A stretch of 35,445 bases of DNA, from assembly GCA_944387285.1 (NCBI GenBank), contig CALXEH010000022.1, forward strand, positions 1-35,445. Direction: 5' to 3'. The notes below the pieces were generated by a model. That model was not told the DNA's origin. It worked only from the letters and a program-made list of their open reading frames with translations, and did no database searches. A program made the translations under genes and the position numbers. This DNA comes from an uncultured Oscillospiraceae bacterium. Lineage in GTDB: Bacteria > Bacillota > Clostridia > Oscillospirales > Oscillospiraceae. Below, in pieces: positions 28,554 to 35,445 of this stretch (positions within the stretch are counted from its first letter, which is position 1; each line of letters begins with the position of its first letter).

Positions 28554-30470
28554 ATGTCCAAGAAGCAATTCAAGGCCGAGTCCAAGAGGCTGCTCGACCT
28601 CATGATCAACTCCATCTACACGCATAAGGAGATCTTCCTGCGTGAGATAATCTCCAACGCCTCGGACGCCATAGACAAGCTCTGCTACCTCTCGCTCACC
28701 GACGACAAGGTCGGCCTGAACAGGGACGATTTCCGCATCCTGGTCGCCATGGACGAGGCCGCGCGCACCATCACCGTCTCCGACAACGGCATCGGCATGA
28801 CGAAGGAAGAGCTCGAGGCCAACCTCGGCGTCATCGCCAAGAGCGGCTCCATGGCCTTCAAGGGCGGGCTGGACGGCACGACCAAGGAGGGCGCGGAGGT
28901 CGATATCATCGGCCAGTTCGGCGTGGGCTTCTACTCCGCCTTCATGGTCTCCGACAAGGTCACGGTCATCACCCGCGCCTACGGCTCCGACCAGGCCTAC
29001 AAGTGGGAATCCGAGGGCGCGGACGGCTACACCGTCACCGAGTGCGAGAAGGAGGGCGTCGGCACCGACGTCATCATGCACATCAAGCCCGACGACGAGA
29101 ACGAGAACTATTCCGAGTTCCTGCAGCTCTGGAAGCTCATGCGGCTCATAAAGAAGTACTCCGACTACATCCGCTGGCCCATCCAGATGGACGTGCAGCG
29201 CCCCGAGTACAAGGAGACCGGCGAGAAGAACGAGGACGGCACTCCGAAATACGAAACTATAAACAAAACGGAGCGCGAGACCGTCAATAGCATGGTACCC
29301 ATCTGGCAGCGCTCCAAGTCCGAGGTCTCGGACGAGGACTGCATGAACTTCTACAAGGAGAAGTTCCACGACACCACCGACCCCGCCGCGGTCATCCGCG
29401 TGAACGCCGAGGGCCAGGTGAGCTACAAGGCCCTGCTGTTCATCCCGGGCCGCCAGCTGCTCGACTTCATGAACGCCGACTACGAGCCGGGCCTGCAGCT
29501 CTACAGCTCGGGCGTCATGATAATGGAAAAATGCCCCGACCTGCTGGCCGAGAGCTTCTACTTCGTGCGCGGCATCGTGGATTCGCCAGACCTGTCGCTG
29601 AACATCTCCCGTGAGATGCTCCAGCACGACCGCCAGCTGCGCATAATAGCCCAGAACCTCAATAAACGCATCAAGAACGAGCTTTTGAAGATGCTCGAGA
29701 ACGACAGGCCGAAGTACGAGCAGTTCTACAAGAACTACGGCCGCCAGCTGCGCTACGGCGCCGTGGCAAACTACGGCCAGAACATCGAGTCCCTGCGCGA
29801 CCTTCTCATCTACAACGTCGCCGAGGACAAGACCGCGACGCTCAAGGAGTACACGGACAGGATGCCGGCGGAGCAGAAGTACATTTACTACGCCATCGGC
29901 GAGTCTGTGCCGAAGCTGCTCCGGCTGCCCCAGGCTGAGCTGGTGCGCTCGAAGGGCTTTGAGATCCTCTGCATGACCGAGGAAGTGGACGAGTACATCG
30001 TCGAGCAGCTCGGCCAGCACGCGGAGAAGAAGTTCTGCAACATCGTGACTGGCGACCTCGGCATCGAGACGGACGAGGAGAAGGCCGACCTCGAAAAGCG
30101 CGAGGAACAGGTCAAGCCCACGCTGGACTTCGTCAAGGACACGCTGGAGGGCAAGGTCAGCATCGTGCGCCTGTCGCATAAGCTGGTCTCCGCCCCGGTC
30201 TGCCTGACCACCGAGGGCAATATCACGCTGGAGATGGAGCGCTACTTCAAGCGCATGCCGGATACGGGCATGGAGCCGCCCAAGGCGACGCGCGTGCTGG
30301 AGCTCAACGGCGAGCACCCGGCGTTCAAGGCGCTGGAAGTCGCCGTCGCGACCGACCCCGAGCGCGCGAAGAAGCTCGTGAATATCCTGCACTCGCAGGC
30401 CCTGCTCATAGCCGGCGAGGACCTGGAAGACCCCTCGGCCTATGCGGAGGACGTCTGCTCGCTGTTTTAA
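28554..30470 (+). CDS. htpG: Molecular chaperone HtpG (Hsp90)
   Basis: A 638-residue bacterial Hsp90, an ATP-driven cytoplasmic chaperone dimer. The N-terminal GHKL ATPase motifs are intact: EIISNASDAIDKL (catalytic Glu and Asn), DNGIGMT, and GQFGVGFYSAFMV. The middle domain carries the conserved SREMLQ segment (LNISREMLQHDRQ). The C-terminal dimerisation domain ends normally without the eukaryotic MEEVD tail. The ATG at 28554 follows AGGAGG by 11 bases, a little long. It is divergent from metG with a strong promoter. A palindromic element separates it from hemW. Confidence 0.97.
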   Translation: MSKKQFKAESKRLLDLMINSIYTHKEIFLREIISNASDAIDKLCYLSLTDDKVGLNRDDFRILVAMDEAARTITVSDNGIGMTKEELEANLGVIAKSGSMAFKGGLDGTTKEGAEVDIIGQFGVGFYSAFMVSDKVTVITRAYGSDQAYKWESEGADGYTVTECEKEGVGTDVIMHIKPDDENENYSEFLQLWKLMRLIKKYSDYIRWPIQMDVQRPEYKETGEKNEDGTPKYETINKTERETVNSMVPIWQRSKSEVSDEDCMNFYKEKFHDTTDPAAVIRVNAEGQVSYKALLFIPGRQLLDFMNADYEPGLQLYSSGVMIMEKCPDLLAESFYFVRGIVDSPDLSLNISREMLQHDRQLRIIAQNLNKRIKNELLKMLENDRPKYEQFYKNYGRQLRYGAVANYGQNIESLRDLLIYNVAEDKTATLKEYTDRMPAEQKYIYYAIGESVPKLLRLPQAELVRSKGFEILCMTEEVDEYIVEQLGQHAEKKFCNIVTGDLGIETDEEKADLEKREEQVKPTLDFVKDTLEGKVSIVRLSHKLVSAPVCLTTEGNITLEMERYFKRMPDTGMEPPKATRVLELNGEHPAFKALEVAVATDPERAKKLVNILHSQALLIAGEDLEDPSAYAEDVCSLF

Positions 30471-30510
30471 CACGCCCGGACGTTATGGTTTTGCACCAAC
30501 CAGATCGTAG

Positions 30511-30532
30511 GGCGCACCGACCCCGGTGCGCC
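30511..30532. repeat. REP-like palindromic element upstream of hemW
   Basis: A 9-bp perfect stem (GGCGCACCG at 30511-30519 with CGGTGCGCC at 30524-30532), a 4-base loop, and flanks GTAG on the left and GCATG on the right. It lies in the 100-bp gap between htpG and hemW, with no T-run. The form (GTAGGGCG...CCCCGG...CGCC) resembles short palindromic repeats common between genes in gut Clostridia. Confidence 0.55.
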
Positions 30533-30570
30533 GCATGTACCCGGCACACATCACCAAGGAGGCACAACAC

Positions 30571-31839
30571 ATGGACAAGACGCTCGGCATTTACATCCAC
30601 ATACCGTTCTGCGCCTCCAAGTGCGGCTATTGCGACTTCTACTCCGTCGCGGGCTGCGACAGGCTCATGCCCAAGTACCAGGACGCGCTCGTCGAGCACA
30701 TCCGCGAGAGCTACGGCGCGCTCAAGAGCTACTACATCGACAGCGTCTACTTCGGCGGCGGCACGCCCAGCTACTACGGCGCCGACCGCCTGCTCGAGCT
30801 CTGGGACGAGCTGCGCGGCTCCGGCCGCGTGCTCAAGAGCAGCGAGGTCACGGTCGAGGTAAACCCCGACAGCGCCTCCGTCAAGGACTTTGAAAAGCTG
30901 CGCAAGGCTGGTTTCAACCGCATCTCGCTCGGCGTGCAGTCCGCGAATAACGACATACTCAAGCTCATAGGCCGGCGCCACAACTGGAAACAGGTTGAAA
31001 TGGCCGTGGGCGCCGCGCGGGACGCGGATTTTGATAACCTCAGCATCGACCTCATCTACGGCCTGCCCAGCCAGACCAAGACCGACTGGGCCGACACGCT
31101 CATGCGCGTCATCGACCTGCACCCAGAGCACATTTCCTGCTACGGCCTCACCCTCGAGCCGGGCACGCCCATGTACAAATACCACGGCTCGCCCTTCCTG
31201 CCCTCCGACGACGAGCAGGCGGACATGTACCTCTACGCCTCTGACATGCTCGAGCACTACGGCTACGGCCAGTACGAGATCTCCAACTTCGCCATCCAGG
31301 ACTTCGAGTGCCGGCACAACCTCAAATACTGGACGCTGGGCGAGTACCTCGGCTTCGGCGCGGCGGCACATTCCTGCATGGGCGGGGCGAGGTTTTCCTA
31401 CGTCAAGGACGCCGACCGCTACATCATCGGCGTCATGCGCGAGCTGAACATCGTGGATGAGTACGAGCGCATCACGCCCATCGAGCGCGCCTCGGAATAC
31501 GTCATGCTCGGCATGAGGACGGCGCGCGGCATAGACGGCGGCGAGTACACGCTGCAGTACCGCTCGGACTTCCGCCCGCTGGAGGCGACGCTCAAGGAGT
31601 TCGCCGCAAAGGGCTGGGCCTACAAGACCGAAGAGGGCCGCTGGCGCTTCACGAGCTCGGGCTTCCTGCTGTCCAACCTGCTCATAGGCGCTCTGCTCGA
31701 GGCGCAGTCCGGCAGCCGCGTCGCCGTGAACCCCTGGATGAAGGAGGCCTTCGACGCCGAGGAAAAGACCGAACTGCCGCCCGGCGACGAGGAGCTTTTC
31801 CGCGACATGTACATGAAGGGCCGCGAACGGGAACAATAA
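30571..31839 (+). CDS. hemW: Radical SAM heme chaperone HemW (oxygen-independent coproporphyrinogen oxidase-like)
   Basis: A 422-residue radical SAM protein. It has the 4Fe-4S motif CASKCGYCDFY (CxxxCxxC) near residue 12, then YFGGGTPS, VEVNPDS, NRISLGVQS and DLIYGLPSQT, and a C-terminal HemW-specific domain. Such proteins bind heme and insert it into respiratory enzymes; they are often misannotated as HemN, which has further conserved residues. The ATG at 30571 has AAGGAGG eight bases upstream and starts MDKTLGIYIHIPFC, so the longer frame is not used. Confidence 0.93.
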   Translation: MDKTLGIYIHIPFCASKCGYCDFYSVAGCDRLMPKYQDALVEHIRESYGALKSYYIDSVYFGGGTPSYYGADRLLELWDELRGSGRVLKSSEVTVEVNPDSASVKDFEKLRKAGFNRISLGVQSANNDILKLIGRRHNWKQVEMAVGAARDADFDNLSIDLIYGLPSQTKTDWADTLMRVIDLHPEHISCYGLTLEPGTPMYKYHGSPFLPSDDEQADMYLYASDMLEHYGYGQYEISNFAIQDFECRHNLKYWTLGEYLGFGAAAHSCMGGARFSYVKDADRYIIGVMRELNIVDEYERITPIERASEYVMLGMRTARGIDGGEYTLQYRSDFRPLEATLKEFAAKGWAYKTEEGRWRFTSSGFLLSNLLIGALLEAQSGSRVAVNPWMKEAFDAEEKTELPPGDEELFRDMYMKGREREQ

Positions 31840-31897
31840 GGCGTGAGGGCCGTCATATGCGCGTAAAGCAAAAAACTACTGAAAAGCCGAGGATAAA

Positions 31898-33595
31898 ATG
31901 AAAAGAGAAACAGAGAGAAAACACCTGGCCGAGAAGCGATACAAGGCCAGAAAAAGGGCGAAGGTCGTGACGATAGTCTGCGTCGCCGTCGTTGCCCTGC
32001 TGCTCGCCGGGGCGGCGGGCTTCGGCGTGTACGTCTCGGGCTCTGACAGCATCTATCCCAAGGTCAGCGTGAACGGCGTCGCCGTGGGCGGCATGACCGT
32101 GACGGAGGCCGCCGCGGCGCTCCAGGCCGAGGGCATAGGCGAGGGCGGAGGCAGCGTCACGGTGGCGCTGCCGCTTGAGCACACGCTCACGGTGAACGCC
32201 GCGGACGTGAGCGCGGAGCTCTCCGCCGCCGAGGCCGCCCAGCAGGCCTATGACTACTGCCACGGCGGCACAGTCGTCGAAAACGTCATGGCCTATGTGC
32301 GCTGCCTCGTGAAGGGCGCGGCGCTCGAGGCCAAGCCCACGGTGGACGAGGCCGCGCTCGGGGACATCGTCCGCAGCGAGGTCACCAAGGTGAAGGCCGG
32401 GCTCATGACCTCCGGCGTGGAGGTCAAGGGCGAGACGCTCGAGGTCATAAAGGGCGCGAGCGCCGTGGAGATCGACGAGACCGAGCTGCTCGGGCTCATC
32501 AAGGCCGCCTTCGAGGAGATGCGCTACGGCGAGCTCGACTACGAGGTCGAGGTCAACGCCTCCGTGGAGCTGGACATCGACGAGCTGTACGACTCCATCT
32601 GCTGCGAGGCGGAGGACGCCTACTACGACAAGGAGAAGAACGAGGTCGTGGAGTCCGTCACCGGCGTGAGCTTTGACCGCGCCGAGGCGCAGAAACTCTG
32701 GGACGCGGCCGAGCTGGGCGAGACGGTGGAGATACCGCTGACCATCACGGAGCCGGAGAAGGACACGGAGTATGTCGAGTCGCGGCTCTTCGCGGACAGC
32801 TTCGGCGAGCCGGTCGTGACCACCCTTGCTGGCAGCACGCAGAACCGCATAACCAACATCAAGCTGGCGGTGGAGGCGATAAACGGCATCATCCTCGCGC
32901 CGGGCGAGCAGTTCTCGTATAACGACGCCCTGGGCGAGCGCACGGCCGAGCGCGGCTACAAGGCCGCGGGCGCCTATGCCAACGGCGAGGTCGTGCAGGA
33001 GATAGGCGGCGGCATCTGCCAGGTCTCCTCCAGCCTCTACTACGCGGCGCTGCTGGCCAACCTCCAAATCGACGTGCGCGTGTGCCACTACTTCCCGGTG
33101 GCCTACCTGCCGCCCGGGCTGGACGCCACGGTGAGCTGGGGCGGGCCCGAGTTCAAGTTCACGAACGACCGCGACTGGCCGATAAAGATCGTGGCCTCGG
33201 TGGACACCACGAAGAACACGGTCTCGGTGCAGCTGCTGGGCACGGACGAGGACGGCAGCTATGTGCAGATGACCTACGCCACCTGGCTGGTCTACGGCAA
33301 CAGCGAGTATCCGGAGACGGCGACGGGCTACAAGGCCGTGACCTACCGGAACATCTACGACAAGAACGGCACGCTGCTCTCAAAGGAGCAGGAGGCCTAC
33401 AGCGAGTACAGGTACCACGAGGAGGACATCGTCTACCCGACGCCGAGCCCGAGCCCGACGCCGACGCCGACGCCCACACCGACGGAGCCGGTGGAACCGA
33501 GCCTGCCGCCGGAGCCTACGGAGCCGACGGAGCCGGTCTACCCGACGGAGCCAACGGAGCCGGTTTTCCCGGAGGACCCGTTTTTCGGAGCATAA
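31898..33595 (+). CDS. VanW-domain cell-surface protein with PG_binding_4 region and Pro/Thr/Glu tail
   Basis: A 565-residue membrane-anchored protein. A basic N-terminus is followed by one transmembrane helix (about residues 24-46), then an extracellular peptidoglycan-binding_4 region (about 55-300). A VanW domain (about 325-450) has the motifs ILAPGEQFSYNDALGERT, GGGICQVSSSLYYAALLANL and PPGLDATVSWGGPEFKF. The last 60 residues are a low-complexity wall-spanning tail of Pro, Thr, Ser and Glu (repeats of TPSPSP, TEPTEP). VanW proteins are widespread and do not by themselves mean vancomycin resistance. The ATG at 31898 has GAGG five bases upstream. Confidence 0.93.
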   Translation: MKRETERKHLAEKRYKARKRAKVVTIVCVAVVALLLAGAAGFGVYVSGSDSIYPKVSVNGVAVGGMTVTEAAAALQAEGIGEGGGSVTVALPLEHTLTVNAADVSAELSAAEAAQQAYDYCHGGTVVENVMAYVRCLVKGAALEAKPTVDEAALGDIVRSEVTKVKAGLMTSGVEVKGETLEVIKGASAVEIDETELLGLIKAAFEEMRYGELDYEVEVNASVELDIDELYDSICCEAEDAYYDKEKNEVVESVTGVSFDRAEAQKLWDAAELGETVEIPLTITEPEKDTEYVESRLFADSFGEPVVTTLAGSTQNRITNIKLAVEAINGIILAPGEQFSYNDALGERTAERGYKAAGAYANGEVVQEIGGGICQVSSSLYYAALLANLQIDVRVCHYFPVAYLPPGLDATVSWGGPEFKFTNDRDWPIKIVASVDTTKNTVSVQLLGTDEDGSYVQMTYATWLVYGNSEYPETATGYKAVTYRNIYDKNGTLLSKEQEAYSEYRYHEEDIVYPTPSPSPTPTPTPTPTEPVEPSLPPEPTEPTEPVYPTEPTEPVFPEDPFFGA

Positions 33596-33602
33596 AACAC
33601 AC

Positions 33603-33632
33603 GCCCGGGCAGGGTAACCTGCCCGGGCTTTT
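33603..33632 (+). terminator. Intrinsic terminator after the VanW-domain gene
   Basis: An 11-bp perfect stem (33603-33613 with 33618-33628), a GTAA loop, then TTTTAAATTTT. Confidence 0.93.
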
Positions 33633-33639
33633 AAATTTT

Positions 33640-33664
33640 GCCCGGCAGAGGGAGCCTGCCGGGC
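33640..33664. repeat. Second hairpin downstream of the VanW terminator
   Basis: A 9-bp perfect stem (33640-33648 with 33656-33664) with a 7-base loop, only 8 bases after the first terminator's T-run. The arm sequence is nearly the same as that of the first hairpin (GCCCGG...CAG). It has no T-run of its own. Confidence 0.7.
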
Positions 33665-33695
33665 GCGCATCGACCCGATGCCGGAATTTGGGCTC

Positions 33696-33735
33696 ACCTT
33701 ACACAAATGTCACATTCGCGGCCCAAATGTAAGGT
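33696..33735 (+). promoter_or_regulatory. Predicted response-regulator operator upstream of the BceAB-like genes
   Basis: TTACA-4-TGTCA at 33699-33712 resembles the TNACA-N4-TGTAA motif that I recall for BceR-family regulators. In addition, ACCTTACA (33696-33703) and TGTAAGGT (33728-33735) form a perfect 8-bp inverted repeat across 24 bp. This lies upstream of an extended -10 box (TGGTATTAT, 33763-33771). The regulator genes themselves are not in the window. Confidence 0.6.
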
Positions 33736-33762
33736 AAATCGATGGAACGGGGCGGCGCGGTC

Positions 33763-33771
33763 TGGTATTAT
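33763..33771 (+). promoter_or_regulatory. Extended -10 promoter of the BceAB-like genes
   Basis: TGG plus TATTAT (33766-33771), with a poor -35 (TGGAAC at 33743). A weak -35 with an extended -10 fits a promoter that needs an activator bound upstream. Confidence 0.6.
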
Positions 33772-33802
33772 AGCGGCGTAGTCAAGAAGGAGGTACATTC
33801 CA

Positions 33803-34570
33803 ATGTCACTGCTCGAGGTATCGAACCTTAAAAAGATATACACCACGCGCTTCGGCGGCTCGCAGGTGCAGGCGCTCTCGAACGTCAGCTTTTCCGTCGC
33901 CGAGGGCGAGTACGTCGCCATCATGGGCGAGTCCGGCTCCGGCAAGACCACGCTGCTGAACATCCTCGCGGCCCTCGACCGGCCCAGCTCCGGCAAGGTG
34001 CTGCTCGACGGCCGGGACATCACCGGCATCCCGGAACGCGAGCTGGCCGCCTTCCGGCGCGACAAGCTCGGCTTCGTCTTCCAGGACTTCAACCTGCTCG
34101 ACACCTTCACCCTGCGCGACAACATCTTCCTGCCCCTCGTCCTCGCGGGCAAGAGCTGCGAGGAGATGAGCGGCCGCATCGGGCCCATCGCCCAGCAGCT
34201 CGGCATCGCGGGCCTTTTGGGCAAGTACCCCTACGAGGTCTCCGGCGGTGAGAAGCAGCGCGCCGCGGTCGCGCGGGCGCTCATAACGAACCCGCGCATC
34301 ATCCTCGCGGACGAGCCCACCGGCGCGCTCGATTCCCGCGCCACCGACGCCCTGCTGCGCATGTTCGGCGAGATAAACGACGAGGGCCAGACCATCCTCA
34401 TGGTCACGCACTCGGTCAAGGCGGCGTCCCACGCCGGGCGCGTGCTCTTCCTGAGCGACGGCGAGGTCTTCCACCAGCTCTACCGCGCGGGCCAGACAGC
34501 CGAGCAGATGTTCGCAAAGATCTCCGACACCCTGACCGTTATCGCGCAAGGCGGTGAGCTCGGTGCGTAA
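33803..34570 (+). CDS. BceA-like ABC transporter ATP-binding protein
   Basis: A 255-residue ABC ATPase of the BceA/LolD-like type. Motifs are Walker A GESGSGKT, the Q-loop VFQDFNLL, signature VSGGEKQR, Walker B ILADEPTGALD, and the H-loop VTHS. With the following FtsX-type permease it forms a transporter for antimicrobial-peptide sensing and resistance. The ATG has AGGAGG nine bases upstream. A response-regulator-like operator and an extended -10 promoter lie before it. The permease start overlaps the end of this gene by seven bases. Specific antibiotic targets cannot be read from the sequence. Confidence 0.92.
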   Translation: MSLLEVSNLKKIYTTRFGGSQVQALSNVSFSVAEGEYVAIMGESGSGKTTLLNILAALDRPSSGKVLLDGRDITGIPERELAAFRRDKLGFVFQDFNLLDTFTLRDNIFLPLVLAGKSCEEMSGRIGPIAQQLGIAGLLGKYPYEVSGGEKQRAAVARALITNPRIILADEPTGALDSRATDALLRMFGEINDEGQTILMVTHSVKAASHAGRVLFLSDGEVFHQLYRAGQTAEQMFAKISDTLTVIAQGGELGA

Positions 34571-35445
34571 GCTCTCGTTTTACCCGAAGCTGGCCGCGCG
34601 GAGCATGAGGTCCAACCGCCGCTTCTACATCCCCTACCTGCTCACCGTCATCGGCACGGCCGCGGCCTTCTACATCATGGCCGCCATCGTCTCCGACCCC
34701 GGCTCCAAGGAACTCGCCTCAGGCACGACGAACGGCCCGGTCTACGTCTCCATGTTCATGACCCTGGGCATGATAGTCCTCGGCCTGTTCGCCTGCATCT
34801 TCCTGCTGTACACGAACAGCTTCCTCATGAAGCGCAGGCAGAAGGAGCTCGGCCTCTACAGCGTGCTCGGCATGAGCAAGGCGAACATCGCGGGCATCAT
34901 GGTCTTCGAGGCGCTCTACATCGGCCTCATCGGCATAGGCGGCGGCCTCGCCGTGGGCATACTGCTCCACAAGCTCGTGAGCCTCGCGCTTTTTCAGCTC
35001 ATGCGCCTGCCCGTGCCCTTCGGCTTCTCGGTGCAGCCCATCGCCATCATCATCGTCGTGCTCTTTTTCGCGGGCCTGATACTCCTGACGCTCATCACGA
35101 ACCTCGCGCGGGTGGGGCTCTCGCGCCCTGTAGAGCTGCTGCGCGGCGGCAATGTGGGTGAGAAAGAGCCGAAAGCCAACTGGTTCCTCACCGTCGTGGG
35201 GATACTCTTCCTGGGCGCGGGCTACGCCGCCGCGATGCTCGTGGACAACCCCGCCATGGCCGTCGCGCTCTACTTCCTCGCGGTCATCGCCGTCATCATC
35301 GGCACCTACTGCCTGTTCACCTCGGTCTCCATCGCGGTTTTGAAGGCCATACGCCGCAACAAGCGCTGCTACTACAAGGCCAAGCACTTCATCAGCGTCT
35401 CGGGCATGCTCTACCGCATGAAGCGCAACGCCGTGGGCCTGGCGA
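34564..35445 (+). CDS. BceB-like FtsX-family permease (3' end outside window)
   Basis: The reading frame is open from GTG at 34564 to the window edge, 294 codons without a stop. It starts MRKLSFYPKLAARSMRSNRR, a typical BceB opening. TM1 is followed by a short loop and then TM2-4 of the FtsX fold, with MKRRQKELGLYSVLGMSK and FEALYIGLIGIGGGLAVG, then LITNLARVGLSRPVELLRGG, and more helices after residue 200. BceB proteins have ten helices and a large extracellular domain between TM7 and TM8; that part lies beyond the window. GTG is preferred because of a GGTGAG-like SD upstream and the seven-base overlap with the ATPase gene. Confidence 0.9.

Noticed and set aside
28482..30473. A 663-codon minus-strand frame opposite htpG
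   Set aside because: Antisense to a full-length HtpG; the Leu/Val/His-rich translation has no recognisable domain.
31898..33595. VanW domain as a sign of vancomycin resistance
   Set aside because: No vanA/vanB ligase, vanH, vanX or vanY genes are nearby, and VanW proteins are common surface proteins in Clostridia.

Overview
This window is a GC-rich, gene-dense chromosomal stretch with about 31 protein-coding genes. The longest stretch without a gene is about 230 bases, so there are no long empty regions. It most likely comes from a high-GC, Gram-positive-type anaerobe of the class Clostridia (Oscillospiraceae- or Christensenellales-like gut bacteria). The reasons are strong AGGAGG ribosome binding sites, SLH and VanW surface proteins, a BceAB-type ABC transporter, a NiaR regulator with its 3H domain, DUF4358 and DUF6320 proteins, and a Clostridia-type P-type ATPase. 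Lineage is inferred from family content only. I saw no rRNA, tRNA, CRISPR array, phage or transposase genes.

Layout. 1-4450: the 3' part of a CstA-type transporter; a minus-strand pair (HxxxD acyltransferase, then a zinc-ribbon membrane protein); a DUF4358 lipoprotein. 4457-7001: an in-frame-deleted MATE transporter remnant, then a MerR regulator divergent from an alpha/beta hydrolase and cyclophilin-like lipoprotein, with a textbook 19-bp-spacer MerR promoter between them. 7013-8172: a PTS-IIC-like membrane protein behind a long palindromic operator. 8258-12549: glpK, a NUDIX gene and a DUF1015 gene coupled by ATGA overlaps, divergent from a monoacylglycerol-lipase-like hydrolase. 12570-16325: phosphofructokinase, a GH24-SLH lysozyme, an MBL-fold protein and a TRIC-type channel. 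16324-20574: a large hairpin, a CaxP/Exp7-like P-type ATPase, GluQRS and a PAP2 protein.

20574-24551: ADP-ribosylglycohydrolase and a TIM-barrel protein, divergent from nicotinate phosphoribosyltransferase (pncB) coupled to niaR. 24628-30470: an M23 peptidase, a PPC/DUF296 protein with metG, and htpG. 30511-35445: a palindromic element, hemW, a VanW-domain protein, and a BceAB-like ABC transporter whose permease runs off the right edge.

Most interesting observation: the regulator encoded beside pncB is NiaR, the niacin-responsive repressor. A site with the same core (GTGTC-2-GACAC-like) lies just downstream of the -10 box in two places: the pncB-niaR promoter, and 14 kb away the promoter of the PTS-IIC-like gene. 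This suggests that the PF13303-type membrane protein, usually labelled a sugar PTS subunit, is a niacin or NAD-precursor transporter in this organism. Neighbouring ADP-ribosylglycohydrolase and NUDIX genes may belong to the same NAD/ADP-ribose theme, but that is only inference.
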